A stretch of 64,000 nt of DNA from Bacillus sp. REN3 (lineage in GTDB: Bacteria > Bacillota > Bacilli > Bacillales > Cytobacillaceae), in assembly GCF_017912555.1 (NCBI RefSeq), contig NZ_JAERSD010000012.1, positions 62,001 through 126,000 of the forward strand. The letters are read 5' to 3'. Positions 53,776-61,750 of this stretch are shown one piece after another; the first letter of the stretch is position 1, and every line of letters starts with the position of its first letter. The translations under genes were made by a program, and so were the position numbers. Below the pieces are notes generated by a model. It searched no databases and had not been told where the DNA came from. It saw only the letters and a program-made list of their open reading frames with translations.

Positions 53776-54245
53776 CATTTTTCCTCCTCGATATTATTCA
53801 CTTTGGCCGATTTTCCTTTTGCCTGTCTGTCGCCTTCTGCTTCGATTGCATCCTTATCTGGTCGATCCTCGATGATCAGCGGACCTGAATCACGGCCCTC
53901 CTGCTGTCCTTCCTTGTTTGATCGTGCAGCAGCCTGTCCAGCCGCAGGAGTTTCCCCCCTGCCCGGGATGATGTATTTCATGATTTCCTCATGCGGATTC
54001 GTGATAGCCAGGGCCATCTTCAGCGGACTCCCTGGTTTATCCTCGCTGACCCTTTTGGCTATATCTATTGCTGCTTCTATATCCGGCACGCTGCCGCCGA
54101 CAATCAGGCTGACGAGCCTGCCGCCAAGATATTTTTCGGATGAGAGGAATTCAACATTCGCCCCTTTGCAAACCTTGTCCAAAATCTCGGACGCCACAGC
54201 GAAGTATTGAGTCTCAATGACACCTATTGCTTCATACTTGATCAC
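53775..54245 (-). CDS. BMC-domain shell protein with C-terminal extension
   Basis: The 156-residue protein has one BMC domain ([45 protein letters not shown]). An extension of about 60 residues follows, rich in Glu, Lys, Gly and Ala and likely disordered. The extension contains no obvious cysteine motif for an iron-sulfur centre. Its tail may face the lumen or cytosol and bind a core enzyme. The gene overlaps its neighbours by 1-4 bp, so the shell genes are tightly coupled. Confidence 0.85.
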   Translation of the reverse strand: MIKYEAIGVIETQYFAVASEILDKVCKGANVEFLSSEKYLGGRLVSLIVGGSVPDIEAAIDIAKRVSEDKPGSPLKMALAITNPHEEIMKYIIPGRGETPAAGQAAARSNKEGQQEGRDSGPLIIEDRPDKDAIEAEGDRQAKGKSAKVNNIEEEK

Positions 54246-54538
54246 TGTCCACCACCTTCCGAGGGATTGATTAGCTTCCCAAGCCCTTCATAAGGCCTGG
54301 GAATGACCTTTGCCGCAACCAGCTCTCCGTGTTCGCCTGCCGCCTCCTGGCCGACGGCGATCGCATGCTGCACAGAGGCGAGATCCCCGCGGATGATGAC
54401 AGCGATCATGCCGGTCCCGATCCTCTTGATGCTGCGGATCTCTACGTATGAGGACTTGACCATCTTATCCGCGCACGATAAAGCGGTTACATTCCCGACG
54501 ACCTCCAGGATTCCAATTGATTGTTTCATGAGCCTCAC
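54242..54538 (-). CDS. BMC-H shell protein, divergent
   Basis: The 98-residue BMC domain protein (IGILEVVGNVTALSCADKMVK, then RIGTGMIAVIIRGDLASVQHAIAVG) has a pore loop KRIGTGM, different from the PduA-like copies. It could give the shell a second pore type. GAGGTGA precedes the start. Confidence 0.88.
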   Translation of the reverse strand: MRLMKQSIGILEVVGNVTALSCADKMVKSSYVEIRSIKRIGTGMIAVIIRGDLASVQHAIAVGQEAAGEHGELVAAKVIPRPYEGLGKLINPSEGGGQ

Positions 54539-54549
54539 CTCTTATCGAC

Positions 54550-54882
54550 TTAAGCCTTGACCTTGACCTTTCCAATCGGAAGCAGCTTCTCCATGCCATC
54601 CGTCGCCGATGGGATGAGGTGGACCGAAATGTCACGTCCATCTATATATCTCGCTGCTTCGGCTTCTGCAACGTCCAGCGCGATTTCCACGTCCGATACC
54701 TTCCCGGTGAATTTCACCTGGACGACGACCGGGATCGGGGCGCTGTCGCCTGAGGCAGGATTGTTGCAGTCGATTCCTTCAATCATGATGTGCGCTGCCT
54801 TGCAGGCTTTATCCATCGCCGCAAGCGCCACACTATACCCTTGTACTTCCAATAATCCGATTGCATTGCCCATCTCCATCAC
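54550..54882 (-). CDS. BMC-domain shell protein with pore-loop insertion
   Basis: The 110-residue protein has a BMC fold (IGLLEVQGYSVALAAMDKAC, VQVKFTGKVSDVEIALDVAEAEA). The usual pore loop is replaced by a longer segment, GIDCNNPASGDSAPIPVV. The insertion would alter or enlarge the pore. It is the shell gene nearest to the core enzymes. Confidence 0.82.
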   Translation of the reverse strand: MMEMGNAIGLLEVQGYSVALAAMDKACKAAHIMIEGIDCNNPASGDSAPIPVVVQVKFTGKVSDVEIALDVAEAEAARYIDGRDISVHLIPSATDGMEKLLPIGKVKVKA

Positions 54883-56508
54883 CTATCCTATGATCCGAAA
54901 TCCGCCTTCAGCCAATACACAGCGTCTCTGTCTTGTAAAAGTCTTCGCAGAAGTGATTCCTTCGCCTGTAGGACCGGCAATGGTCATTGTCGTGAACCCT
55001 TCACCGCCAAAACCGACACCTGCAAGGGATGAAGCATTTTTAACAAAAATGGTCGTTTCGACGGCTTTTGCAAACCGGGTCAGATGGTCCACGTTCCGGG
55101 AGTGCATGACCGCTGTATGGCGATTCCCATGCTCTGCCTTGACGGCGAGATCGATCGCCTCATCCAGCGTCTTGACCCTGACAATCGGAAGGACCGGCAT
55201 CATTTGCTCCAATTGGACAAACGGATGATCGAAATCGACTTCGCAAATCAACAGCCTAATCTCTTCATTGGCGGGAATTCCTATTTCCTTCAGGAAAGCT
55301 CCCGCCGGCTGGCCGACCCATTTTTTTGCGACATGGTATTCACGCCTGTTATCGAGCGAGCAGCCACGCGCTTCCTGCTTTTCATTTTCTTCAAGCGCAA
55401 AGCCCATGACTTGCTGAAGCTGATGCCTATCAAGCATGTATGCGCCATTATCGAGCATGTGGAAAATCAGGTCATCAGCAGCTGATTCAAGGACAAACAC
55501 TTCTTTTTCAGCGATACAAAGAAGGTTGTTGTCAAAGGAAGCCCCATCGATGATAGCTTTTGCCGCCTTTTCGATGTCTGCTGTATCATCGACGATCACA
55601 GGCGGATTCCCCGCTCCTGCCCCGATGGCTTTTTTCCCTGATTTAAGGAGTGTTTTCACGAGTCCGGGCCCGCCTGTCCCGACAAGCATCCTGACCTTCG
55701 GGCTGTCGATCAGCACCTGCATCGTTTCCAGGGTCGGGTTCCCGACCATCGTCACCAAGTTCTCTGGACCGCCAGCGGACGTGATCGCTTTGTTCAGCAG
55801 GCGCACCATATAGGCACTTGATTTTTTCGAAGAAGGATGGACATTGAATACCACCGCATTCCCTGCTGCCAGCATCCCGATTGAATTGTTGAGGATCGTT
55901 TCTGTCGGGTTCGTCACCGGCGTGACCGCACCAATCAAACCAAATGGAGCTTCTTCCACAATCGTCAGTCCATCATCACCCGAAAATGCCTCTGTTTTAA
56001 GGATTTCGGTCCCTGGTGTATGCAGGGCGGTCAATTCATGCTTCGCAATTTTGTCAGCGACGTTACCTAACTTAGTTTCTTCATGGACCATCTTCGCCAG
56101 CTGTTCTTTTTCATCCAAAACAGCCTGCCGTATGGCGGATAGGATCCTTTCCCTGTCCTTCAGCTGGAAATTCCTCATATAGACCAGTTGCGCGTGATGG
56201 CCGGCTTCGACAGCCTCCTCCATCCTGGAGAAAACCCCCTGGTCCCCCTGCTGGCTGGAATCCAGACCCTGGCCGGTCGTTCCGGCAGACACATGGCTGG
56301 CTGTTCCGGCAGACACTCGTCCGGCGGTTCCGGCAGATACATGGCTGCGGGCCTCCTGCGAAGGATGGACCGCCTGCTTCAACCGGACCGGGGTGTTTCC
56401 AGGGCTGCTAGCTGAAGAGGAGGGTTGGTCCTTGATGGCCGCTTCAACATTCCGTAAGACGGATTGGACTATTTTCTGTATATCCTGTTCAGAAATCTGG
56501 GTGCTCAA
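54883..56508 (-). CDS. CoA-acylating aldehyde dehydrogenase with encapsulation peptide (PduP/EutE type)
   Basis: The 541-residue enzyme converts an aldehyde, CoA and NAD+ to acyl-CoA and NADH. The catalytic cysteine lies in FDNNLLCIAEK, as in PduP and EutE, and the CoA/NAD segment is GAGAGNPPVIVDDTAD. The N-terminus (SEQDIQKIVQSVLRNVEAAI) is an amphipathic helix followed by a flexible linker, the form of an encapsulation peptide. The linker contains three near-exact 8-residue repeats (VSAGTA type) at about residues 52-76. Overall length is above the family norm because of this linker. It is the central core enzyme of a metabolosome. Confidence 0.93.
   Translation of the reverse strand: MSTQISEQDIQKIVQSVLRNVEAAIKDQPSSSASSPGNTPVRLKQAVHPSQEARSHVSAGTAGRVSAGTASHVSAGTTGQGLDSSQQGDQGVFSRMEEAVEAGHHAQLVYMRNFQLKDRERILSAIRQAVLDEKEQLAKMVHEETKLGNVADKIAKHELTALHTPGTEILKTEAFSGDDGLTIVEEAPFGLIGAVTPVTNPTETILNNSIGMLAAGNAVVFNVHPSSKKSSAYMVRLLNKAITSAGGPENLVTMVGNPTLETMQVLIDSPKVRMLVGTGGPGLVKTLLKSGKKAIGAGAGNPPVIVDDTADIEKAAKAIIDGASFDNNLLCIAEKEVFVLESAADDLIFHMLDNGAYMLDRHQLQQVMGFALEENEKQEARGCSLDNRREYHVAKKWVGQPAGAFLKEIGIPANEEIRLLICEVDFDHPFVQLEQMMPVLPIVRVKTLDEAIDLAVKAEHGNRHTAVMHSRNVDHLTRFAKAVETTIFVKNASSLAGVGFGGEGFTTMTIAGPTGEGITSAKTFTRQRRCVLAEGGFRIIG
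56268..56348. repeat. 24-bp tandem repeat inside the aldehyde dehydrogenase linker
   Basis: About three copies of a 24-bp unit with the core TTCCGGCAGACACATGGCTG encode the VSAGTA repeats between the encapsulation helix and the enzyme domain. Such repeats can change copy number by slippage and so alter linker length without loss of frame. Confidence 0.75.
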
Positions 56509-56520
56509 CTTGCTTCCCCC

Positions 56521-57327
56521 TTACTTGAGATATTTTTTCAATACATCCTCGGTGACCTTCCTGACAATCGACTCAATCAACTCGCCTTTCTCCGCGTTCC
56601 CATCATTTCCGGCCCCGGCCGGCCCGCCAACTGCTTTTGGGTCGCAAGTTGGGATGCCTCCCGTCTTGATGCCCATCTTCTCGCGGATGTTGATCAGATC
56701 GGATATTTGCGAACAATTCAGCTCGTTTGCCTTGTTGATGATATTGTTTGAATACATGAGCATGAGAGCATAATGCTCAAGTGATTCCATCCGGTAATAA
56801 GCCTGTACCAAATCGCTCCCCCAGGTGAGTGCCCCATGGTTGGCAAGAAGCACGGCGTTGTAATCCTTGCAATATGGCGCAATCGAATCAGGGACCTCCT
56901 GGGTTCCTGGCGTCGCATATGGCGCTACAGGAACGGTCCCCAAAATAACGACTGCTTCAGGAGAAACTGGCTGATCAAGGCTGATGCCTGCAATGGCAAA
57001 TGAAGTCGCGACAGGAGGATGGGCGTGCACGACTGCGTTCGCATCCGGATTTTCCTGGTAGACACGCAGGTGCATTTTCACTTCTGATGATGGTTTAAGC
57101 CTGCCTGACAGCACTTTCCCGGAAAGGTCCATTTTCACCATCATGTCCGGAGTCATGAACCCCTTGCTTACTCCTGTTGGTGTCGTCCAAATCGTATTGG
57201 GGCCAACCTTGACAGATATATTGCCATCATTGGCAGCCACGAAATTCTTGTTATATACTCTCCTGCCAATCTCGCAAATCAATTTTTTCGCCTCAAAATC
57301 TGACAAATACTTATTTGTCGCAATCAT
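56521..57327 (-). CDS. Class II aldolase (FucA/DrdA/Ald2 type) with C-terminal encapsulation peptide
   Basis: The 268-residue zinc aldolase has NDGNISVKVG, the zinc motif VVHAHPP, the catalytic-region PEAVVILG and the third zinc ligand in LLANHGALTWG. These enzymes split a ketose 1-phosphate into dihydroxyacetone phosphate and an aldehyde. After the domain comes a Gly/Pro-rich linker (PAGAGNDGNAEKGE) and a terminal amphipathic helix LIESIVRKVTEDVLKKYL, a typical encapsulation peptide. With MtnA- and MtnK-like genes nearby, the expected substrate is 5-deoxyribulose 1-phosphate or 5-methylthioribulose 1-phosphate, giving acetaldehyde or methylthioacetaldehyde. Fuculose 1-phosphate (lactaldehyde) is the main alternative. 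Confidence 0.9.
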   Translation of the reverse strand: MIATNKYLSDFEAKKLICEIGRRVYNKNFVAANDGNISVKVGPNTIWTTPTGVSKGFMTPDMMVKMDLSGKVLSGRLKPSSEVKMHLRVYQENPDANAVVHAHPPVATSFAIAGISLDQPVSPEAVVILGTVPVAPYATPGTQEVPDSIAPYCKDYNAVLLANHGALTWGSDLVQAYYRMESLEHYALMLMYSNNIINKANELNCSQISDLINIREKMGIKTGGIPTCDPKAVGGPAGAGNDGNAEKGELIESIVRKVTEDVLKKYLK

Positions 57328-57443
57328 TGCTTACATCTCCTAACTTTTCAGCTGCGATGGGTCTTCAAAACCACACAAATAACCAAAAACCCAATTATAC
57401 TTAATCTAATATTCTTATTTTATAGCATTTTTGTCAACGTTTA

Positions 57444-57598
57444 TTTTTGTTTGTTTCTGATTTATTCATAAAATCCCACAAAAACAAAGAAAATACCAAT
57501 AACACGGTAATTGATTCTTGTTTTTAATTTTTTTCTTCCTATAAATACTGTTTGATGATTCTTTGTGTGAATAGTAACTGTGAAAAACCAAACAAAAA
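57444..57598. promoter_or_regulatory. Divergent control region between the aldolase operon and the DeoR gene
   Basis: TTTTTGTTTG (57444-57453) and its exact inverse CAAACAAAAA (57589-57598) lie 135 bp apart, one nearer each gene. They are candidate DeoR-family operators. The second directly abuts a plus-strand TATAAT at 57602-57607. A TTGACA occurs on the minus strand at 57432-57437. The whole gap is strongly AT-rich. Confidence 0.4.
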
Positions 57599-57601
57599 TG
57601 G

Positions 57602-57607
57602 TATAAT
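57602..57607 (+). promoter_or_regulatory. -10 element of the DeoR regulator gene
   Basis: TATAAT lies 33 bp before the ATG. The -35 region (TGTGAA at about 57581) is weak. The start codon has AAGGAG at good spacing. Confidence 0.45.
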
Positions 57608-57639
57608 ACAAAACGACTATTGGATTAAGGAGTACTATC

Positions 57640-58401
57640 ATGTTGCATATAACCCGAAAAAGCAAAATAAAGGAACTTGTCATCGAAAAGAAAAGCGTCA
57701 CTGTTTCTGAACTGACGAAAATGTTCAATGTCACAGAAGAAACCATCCGCAGGGATTTAAAACAGCTAGAGGACGAAGGTTTCCTGAACCGCACCTATGG
57801 CGGCGCCTATATTTCCGACGGTGTCCAAAATGACGTCGATGTCAATCTTCGTGAATTCATCCATGTGGAAGGAAAAAAGAAAATCGCAGCCAAGGCTCTT
57901 TCCTATATCAAAAGCGGCGACTCGATCTTTCTTGATGCCTCGACGACATCCCTTGTCATCGCCAGCATGCTGACAAACCAAAAGCTTACCGTCGTGACCA
58001 ATTCGATCAAAGTTGTCACAAAGTTGATGAATAACAGTAACATCAAGCTCGTGATCATTGGCGGCACCCTTTCCGGGTCATCATTATCGAACCTTGGCCG
58101 CACGGCGGAAACGAATATGGAGCATTATTTTTTCGACACTGCCTTCATCTCTTGCCGTTCGGTCAGCAGGCAGCACGGGATTACCGATTCCAATGAACAG
58201 CAGGCAGTCATCAGGAAAATAGCTGCTGAACACGCGAACAAAGTCTTCCTGATTGCGGATTATACAAAATTTGATAAAACGTCGTTCACAAGCATTTGCA
58301 CCTTCGAGGAGATCAACACGATTATCGTTGATGAAGAACTCCCTCCAGAATGGCACAGCTTCCTCGCAGAAAAAGGCGTGCAGCTTGTCGAATGCGAATA
58401 A
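57640..58401 (+). CDS. DeoR family transcriptional regulator of the microcompartment locus
   Basis: The 253-residue protein has a DeoR N-terminal winged helix (KSVTVSELTKMFNVTEETIRRDLKQLEDEGFLNRTYGGA). The C-terminal sugar-phosphate sensor domain follows (DSIFLDASTTSLVIASML, VVTNSIKVV, DTAFISCRSVSRQHGITDSN). DeoR-type repressors are released by sugar phosphates. It sits between the aldolase/shell operon and the isomerase/kinase/transporter operon, transcribed opposite to both, which suits control of the whole locus. Pentose 1-phosphates are likely effectors (inference). Confidence 0.92.
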   Translation: MLHITRKSKIKELVIEKKSVTVSELTKMFNVTEETIRRDLKQLEDEGFLNRTYGGAYISDGVQNDVDVNLREFIHVEGKKKIAAKALSYIKSGDSIFLDASTTSLVIASMLTNQKLTVVTNSIKVVTKLMNNSNIKLVIIGGTLSGSSLSNLGRTAETNMEHYFFDTAFISCRSVSRQHGITDSNEQQAVIRKIAAEHANKVFLIADYTKFDKTSFTSICTFEEINTIIVDEELPPEWHSFLAEKGVQLVECE

Positions 58402-58423
58402 AAAGCCGGCAATGCCGGCTTTT
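58401..58423. terminator. Bidirectional terminator between the DeoR and isomerase genes
   Basis: AAAAGCCGGC and GCCGGCTTTT form a perfect 10-bp stem with a 3-base loop, with T runs on both strands. It serves two convergent genes. Confidence 0.85.
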
Positions 58424-58426
58424 TTC

Positions 58427-59497
58427 TTACGCTTTATTTTTGAACATATTCGGAAGGCTTTCTGTGTAAGGAGCATAGGCAATGCCATTCTCAGTGACAA
58501 TCCCTGAAATCAGTTCATGGTCCGTTACATCGAAGGCTGGATTATATGTCTGCACATCCTTTGGCCCCATCGGTTTTTCATACCATTGGGTCGTGATCTC
58601 TTCAGCAGGCCTTAATTCGATATGGATGTCATCCCCTGTCTTGCACTCAAGGTCAATGGTCGATAGCGGCGCACATACATAGAAAGGGATATTATAATGC
58701 TTCGCGAGGATGGCGACCCCTGAGGTACCGATTTTATTGGCGGTATCCCCATTTGCGGCTACCCGGTCGCACCCTACCAGCACGGCCTGGACTTTCCCTT
58801 CCTTCATGACGATCGAAGCCATGTTGTCACAAATCAACGTGACATCGACACCTGCCTCCTGCAATTCCCACGCTGTAAGACGCGCCCCCTGCAGCAACGG
58901 GCGGGTTTCATCGGCAAACACCTTGAAGTCATATCCTCTTTCCTGCCCAAGGTAAATCGGCGCAAGAGCGGTACCATATTTAGCAGTGGCAATCGTTCCC
59001 GCGTTGCAGTGTGTAAGGATTCCCATCCCAGGCTCAAGCAATGACAGGGCATGCTCACCAATTGACTCGCACACCTTCTCATCTTCAGCACGGATCAATT
59101 CAGACTCCTCTTTTAAGGCACGCTTGACTTCAGAAACACTCTTTCCATTTTCGCTTTTGAGGCGAGCCTCCATCCGGTCAAGCGCCCAGAACAAGTTAAC
59201 AGCAGTCGGCCTTGAAGACGCCAGATAGTCCTTCGCCTTTTTGAAGTCCTCATAAAGAGCGTCATATGAATCTGCTGCGGATTTTTTTGTCCCAAGGTAG
59301 ACGCCATACGCTGCCGCGATGCCAATCGCCGGGGCCCCGCGTACCTTCAAGTAGTAAATCGCGTCCCAAATATCCTTCAATTCCTTCAGTTCAAGGAATT
59401 TCTTTTCGTTCGGCAAAAGCGTCTGATCCAGCAGGACCAGCGTATCTCTCTCGTCGTCAAGCCTTACCGATTGGATTGCATCCACTGGTTTTTCCAT
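58427..59497 (-). CDS. MtnA-like ribose-1-phosphate isomerase (methylthioribose- or 5-deoxyribose-1-phosphate)
   Basis: The 356-residue enzyme fits the MtnA family in length and motifs: [27 protein letters not shown] with the catalytic cysteine, and [18 protein letters not shown] with the catalytic aspartate. It turns the aldose 1-phosphate into the ketose 1-phosphate. The later enzymes of the classical methionine salvage pathway (MtnW/X/B/D) are absent from the window, while a class II aldolase is present. This suggests the shorter dihydroxyacetone-phosphate shunt, as for DrdI in B. thuringiensis or MtnA in Rhodospirillum. The start is 11 bp after the kinase gene. Confidence 0.9.
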   Translation of the reverse strand: MEKPVDAIQSVRLDDERDTLVLLDQTLLPNEKKFLELKELKDIWDAIYYLKVRGAPAIGIAAAYGVYLGTKKSAADSYDALYEDFKKAKDYLASSRPTAVNLFWALDRMEARLKSENGKSVSEVKRALKEESELIRAEDEKVCESIGEHALSLLEPGMGILTHCNAGTIATAKYGTALAPIYLGQERGYDFKVFADETRPLLQGARLTAWELQEAGVDVTLICDNMASIVMKEGKVQAVLVGCDRVAANGDTANKIGTSGVAILAKHYNIPFYVCAPLSTIDLECKTGDDIHIELRPAEEITTQWYEKPMGPKDVQTYNPAFDVTDHELISGIVTENGIAYAPYTESLPNMFKNKA

Positions 59498-59508
59498 TCC
59501 CTTACCTC

Positions 59509-60732
59509 CTAGATGTTCTCGATACTTTCCTTGATCACCTTGATGAAATCTTCACCTGATCTCAAGTTGTTCCGTTCCAATATGAATCGCTTGCCCGCTG
59601 TGAGGCATAGCTTCTCCGCCGCTGAACGCATTCCTGCATCCTCTATGGAAGTGATATCCTTTACATGGGCAAGTCCAATAATCCTGCGGCACAGCTCCAG
59701 ACCCGACACCGCCGCAGTATCGCGAAGCACAGTGTCTAAATAATAGTCCCTGAATCCTTCATAACGGGCTGTACGATCTGATGCATTCTCTTCCCAAGAC
59801 CTGATGAACTTCTCCTTGAACAAGTCGATGATGTCGATGATCGTGTTTTGCAGGTACTCCATTTGGTCCGTCCTTTGTCCGGCATCGTCGATCGTGTACT
59901 TCGCATTGGCAAGGGCAAAGGTAAGGTTGGCGATGACATTGCCGACATCATAGCCCGCTGGCCCGTAGAACGCAAACTCCGGATCGATTACTTTCGTTGA
60001 ATCTTCTTTTATAAAAATCGAACCTGTGTGAAGGTCGCCATGAAGTAGCGACTGGGCATTCGTCATGAATTCGAATTTCAGTTTCGCGGTTTCGAGCTGT
60101 AGCTCTTTGTCATTCCAGATGTGCTCCTGGACATAATCCCTTGTCGCCGGGAAAACATCATTGCGAGGGCAATCATAGAATGGCTCCGTGTAAACGAGGT
60201 CTTCCGTTATTTCACACAGTTCAGGATTCATGAAATTTTTGACGAGTTCTTTCTTTTCCTTATGCTCCATTACCACATCTGAGGTCAACAGCAGCGTGTT
60301 CACCATATAGGTGGTGATATGGTCTGCGAATAACGGAAACTTCTTATGATTGATCAACGCTGTCCTCATGATCTCATGGTCAGAAAGATCCTCCATTGCA
60401 CAGCAGTTCATGATCGGGTCGTATCCGTACATCTTTGGCACAAACCCTGGCGCCAGCTTGTACTGGAGTTCCAGGATCTCGCTCTCGATCCGGTTGCGGT
60501 CCGGTGAAAGCTTGAATTCATCCGATATTCTCGCAACAGGTCCTGCCTGCTTAATGATCAGGGACTTATGATTTTTTTCATCTATTAATCTAAATACATA
60601 GTTGAGGTTGCCATCGCCGATTTCCTTGCATGAAAGCTCGGCATCGTTGTCAAAGAAATCCAGACGGGTTTTTGCATATTCGATTGCATCCGCCTCTGTC
60701 ATTGTAAAATACTCGGTTGTGAAAGTAGCCAT
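59509..60732 (-). CDS. MtnK-like 5-methylthioribose/5-deoxyribose kinase
   Basis: The 407-residue protein belongs to the MtnK kinase family (protein-kinase-like fold), with [15 protein letters not shown] carrying the catalytic aspartate and [18 protein letters not shown] the metal-binding loop. It phosphorylates the sugar at C1 using ATP. It lies between the importer genes and the isomerase gene, so imported sugar would be trapped at once as the 1-phosphate. Its C-terminus ([12 protein letters not shown]) is short and not set off by a linker, so it is probably cytosolic. Confidence 0.9.
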   Translation of the reverse strand: MATFTTEYFTMTEADAIEYAKTRLDFFDNDAELSCKEIGDGNLNYVFRLIDEKNHKSLIIKQAGPVARISDEFKLSPDRNRIESEILELQYKLAPGFVPKMYGYDPIMNCCAMEDLSDHEIMRTALINHKKFPLFADHITTYMVNTLLLTSDVVMEHKEKKELVKNFMNPELCEITEDLVYTEPFYDCPRNDVFPATRDYVQEHIWNDKELQLETAKLKFEFMTNAQSLLHGDLHTGSIFIKEDSTKVIDPEFAFYGPAGYDVGNVIANLTFALANAKYTIDDAGQRTDQMEYLQNTIIDIIDLFKEKFIRSWEENASDRTARYEGFRDYYLDTVLRDTAAVSGLELCRRIIGLAHVKDITSIEDAGMRSAAEKLCLTAGKRFILERNNLRSGEDFIKVIKESIENI

Positions 60733-60747
60733 CTTTATTCCCCCACT

Positions 60748-61749
60748 CTACTTTTGTTTATAGTAAGTAAGCGCAAGCGCAAATGCCAATACCGTTCCTT
60801 TTACAATATCCATCGCATAATACGGGACAGACATCATGACCAATCCATTCGCAAGGATCCCAATCAGCACAGCTCCGACAAATGTCCCAAGTGCGTTCGG
60901 CTTGCCTGCCCCAAAGACAGAGAAACCGATGAAGGCCGCTGCAACGGAGTCCATTAGATACGGGGCTCCGGCATTGATTTCTGCGGTCATGACACGGGAT
61001 GCAAGCACAATCCCGCCAATGGAAGCAAAGGTAGCGGATAGAAGGTAGGCCGCAATTTTGTATTTATTGACAGGGATGCCCGAAAGCCTCGCAGCCTCTT
61101 TGTTGCCGCCAATCACATACATATATCTGCCATGCTTGGTATACGTCAGGAGGATATGCACCAGGATGACAACAACAACCATGATCAGGATGATCCATGG
61201 CACTTGGCCGATTTTTGCGAAGAACGGACTGATCGTCCCCTCAGAAAAAGTCCCATCAGGCATGACCATGTTCTGGGAGACCGTCGCACCTTTTGTATAT
61301 GTAAGGGCAATCCCCTGGATGATGAACATTGTCGCCAGTGTCATGAGCATGTCAGGAATCTTCATTTTCACGATCATGAAGGAATTGAGCGCGCCTACGA
61401 TCAGCGCAGCAGCAATCGCCGAAAGGATCGCGATGAAAGTGTTCTGCGAAAACCACACAAACATCGATATGACAATCGCATTCGATAACGAAGCGACCGA
61501 TCCTACCGAAAGGTCAAAGCCGTCGACCGTCAATGAAATGGTGATGCCAATCGCGATGATGGTCACTATCGAGATGGACCGTAGGATATTGACGATATTG
61601 TTTCCCTGGATGAAGCTCGGATTCGTTGCCGCGAATACAGCAATCAAGATAAAGATCGTAAGGATCGTTCCATATTTGTATAGAAAGTCAAAAAAATCGA
61701 ACGTCTTACTTACTGTCTGTTTTGACGGAGCAGGATTTGGAACGCTCAT
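60748..61749 (-). CDS. Ribose-type ABC transporter permease (RbsC family)
   Basis: From the ATG at 61749 (AGGAGG 8 bp upstream) the protein has about ten membrane helices and the family segment GGNKEAARLSGIPVNKYKIAAYLLSATFASIGG. It forms the channel of the importer with the ATPase encoded upstream. The long upstream extension of the reading frame overlaps the ATPase stop and is rejected. The likely cargo is a pentose or nucleoside-derived sugar used by the kinase downstream. Confidence 0.92.
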   Translation of the reverse strand: MSVPNPAPSKQTVSKTFDFFDFLYKYGTILTIFILIAVFAATNPSFIQGNNIVNILRSISIVTIIAIGITISLTVDGFDLSVGSVASLSNAIVISMFVWFSQNTFIAILSAIAAALIVGALNSFMIVKMKIPDMLMTLATMFIIQGIALTYTKGATVSQNMVMPDGTFSEGTISPFFAKIGQVPWIILIMVVVVILVHILLTYTKHGRYMYVIGGNKEAARLSGIPVNKYKIAAYLLSATFASIGGIVLASRVMTAEINAGAPYLMDSVAAAFIGFSVFGAGKPNALGTFVGAVLIGILANGLVMMSVPYYAMDIVKGTVLAFALALTYYKQK

Positions 61750-61750
61750 C

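Noticed and set aside
54883-57327. Locus as a standard pdu, eut or fucose/rhamnose microcompartment
   Set aside because: No diol dehydratase, ethanolamine lyase, fucose/rhamnose kinase or isomerase genes are present. MtnA/MtnK-type genes occur instead.
58427-60732. MtnA and MtnK as ordinary methionine salvage genes
   Set aside because: Not excluded, but the other salvage genes are absent from the window, while an importer, aldolase and microcompartment genes are present.
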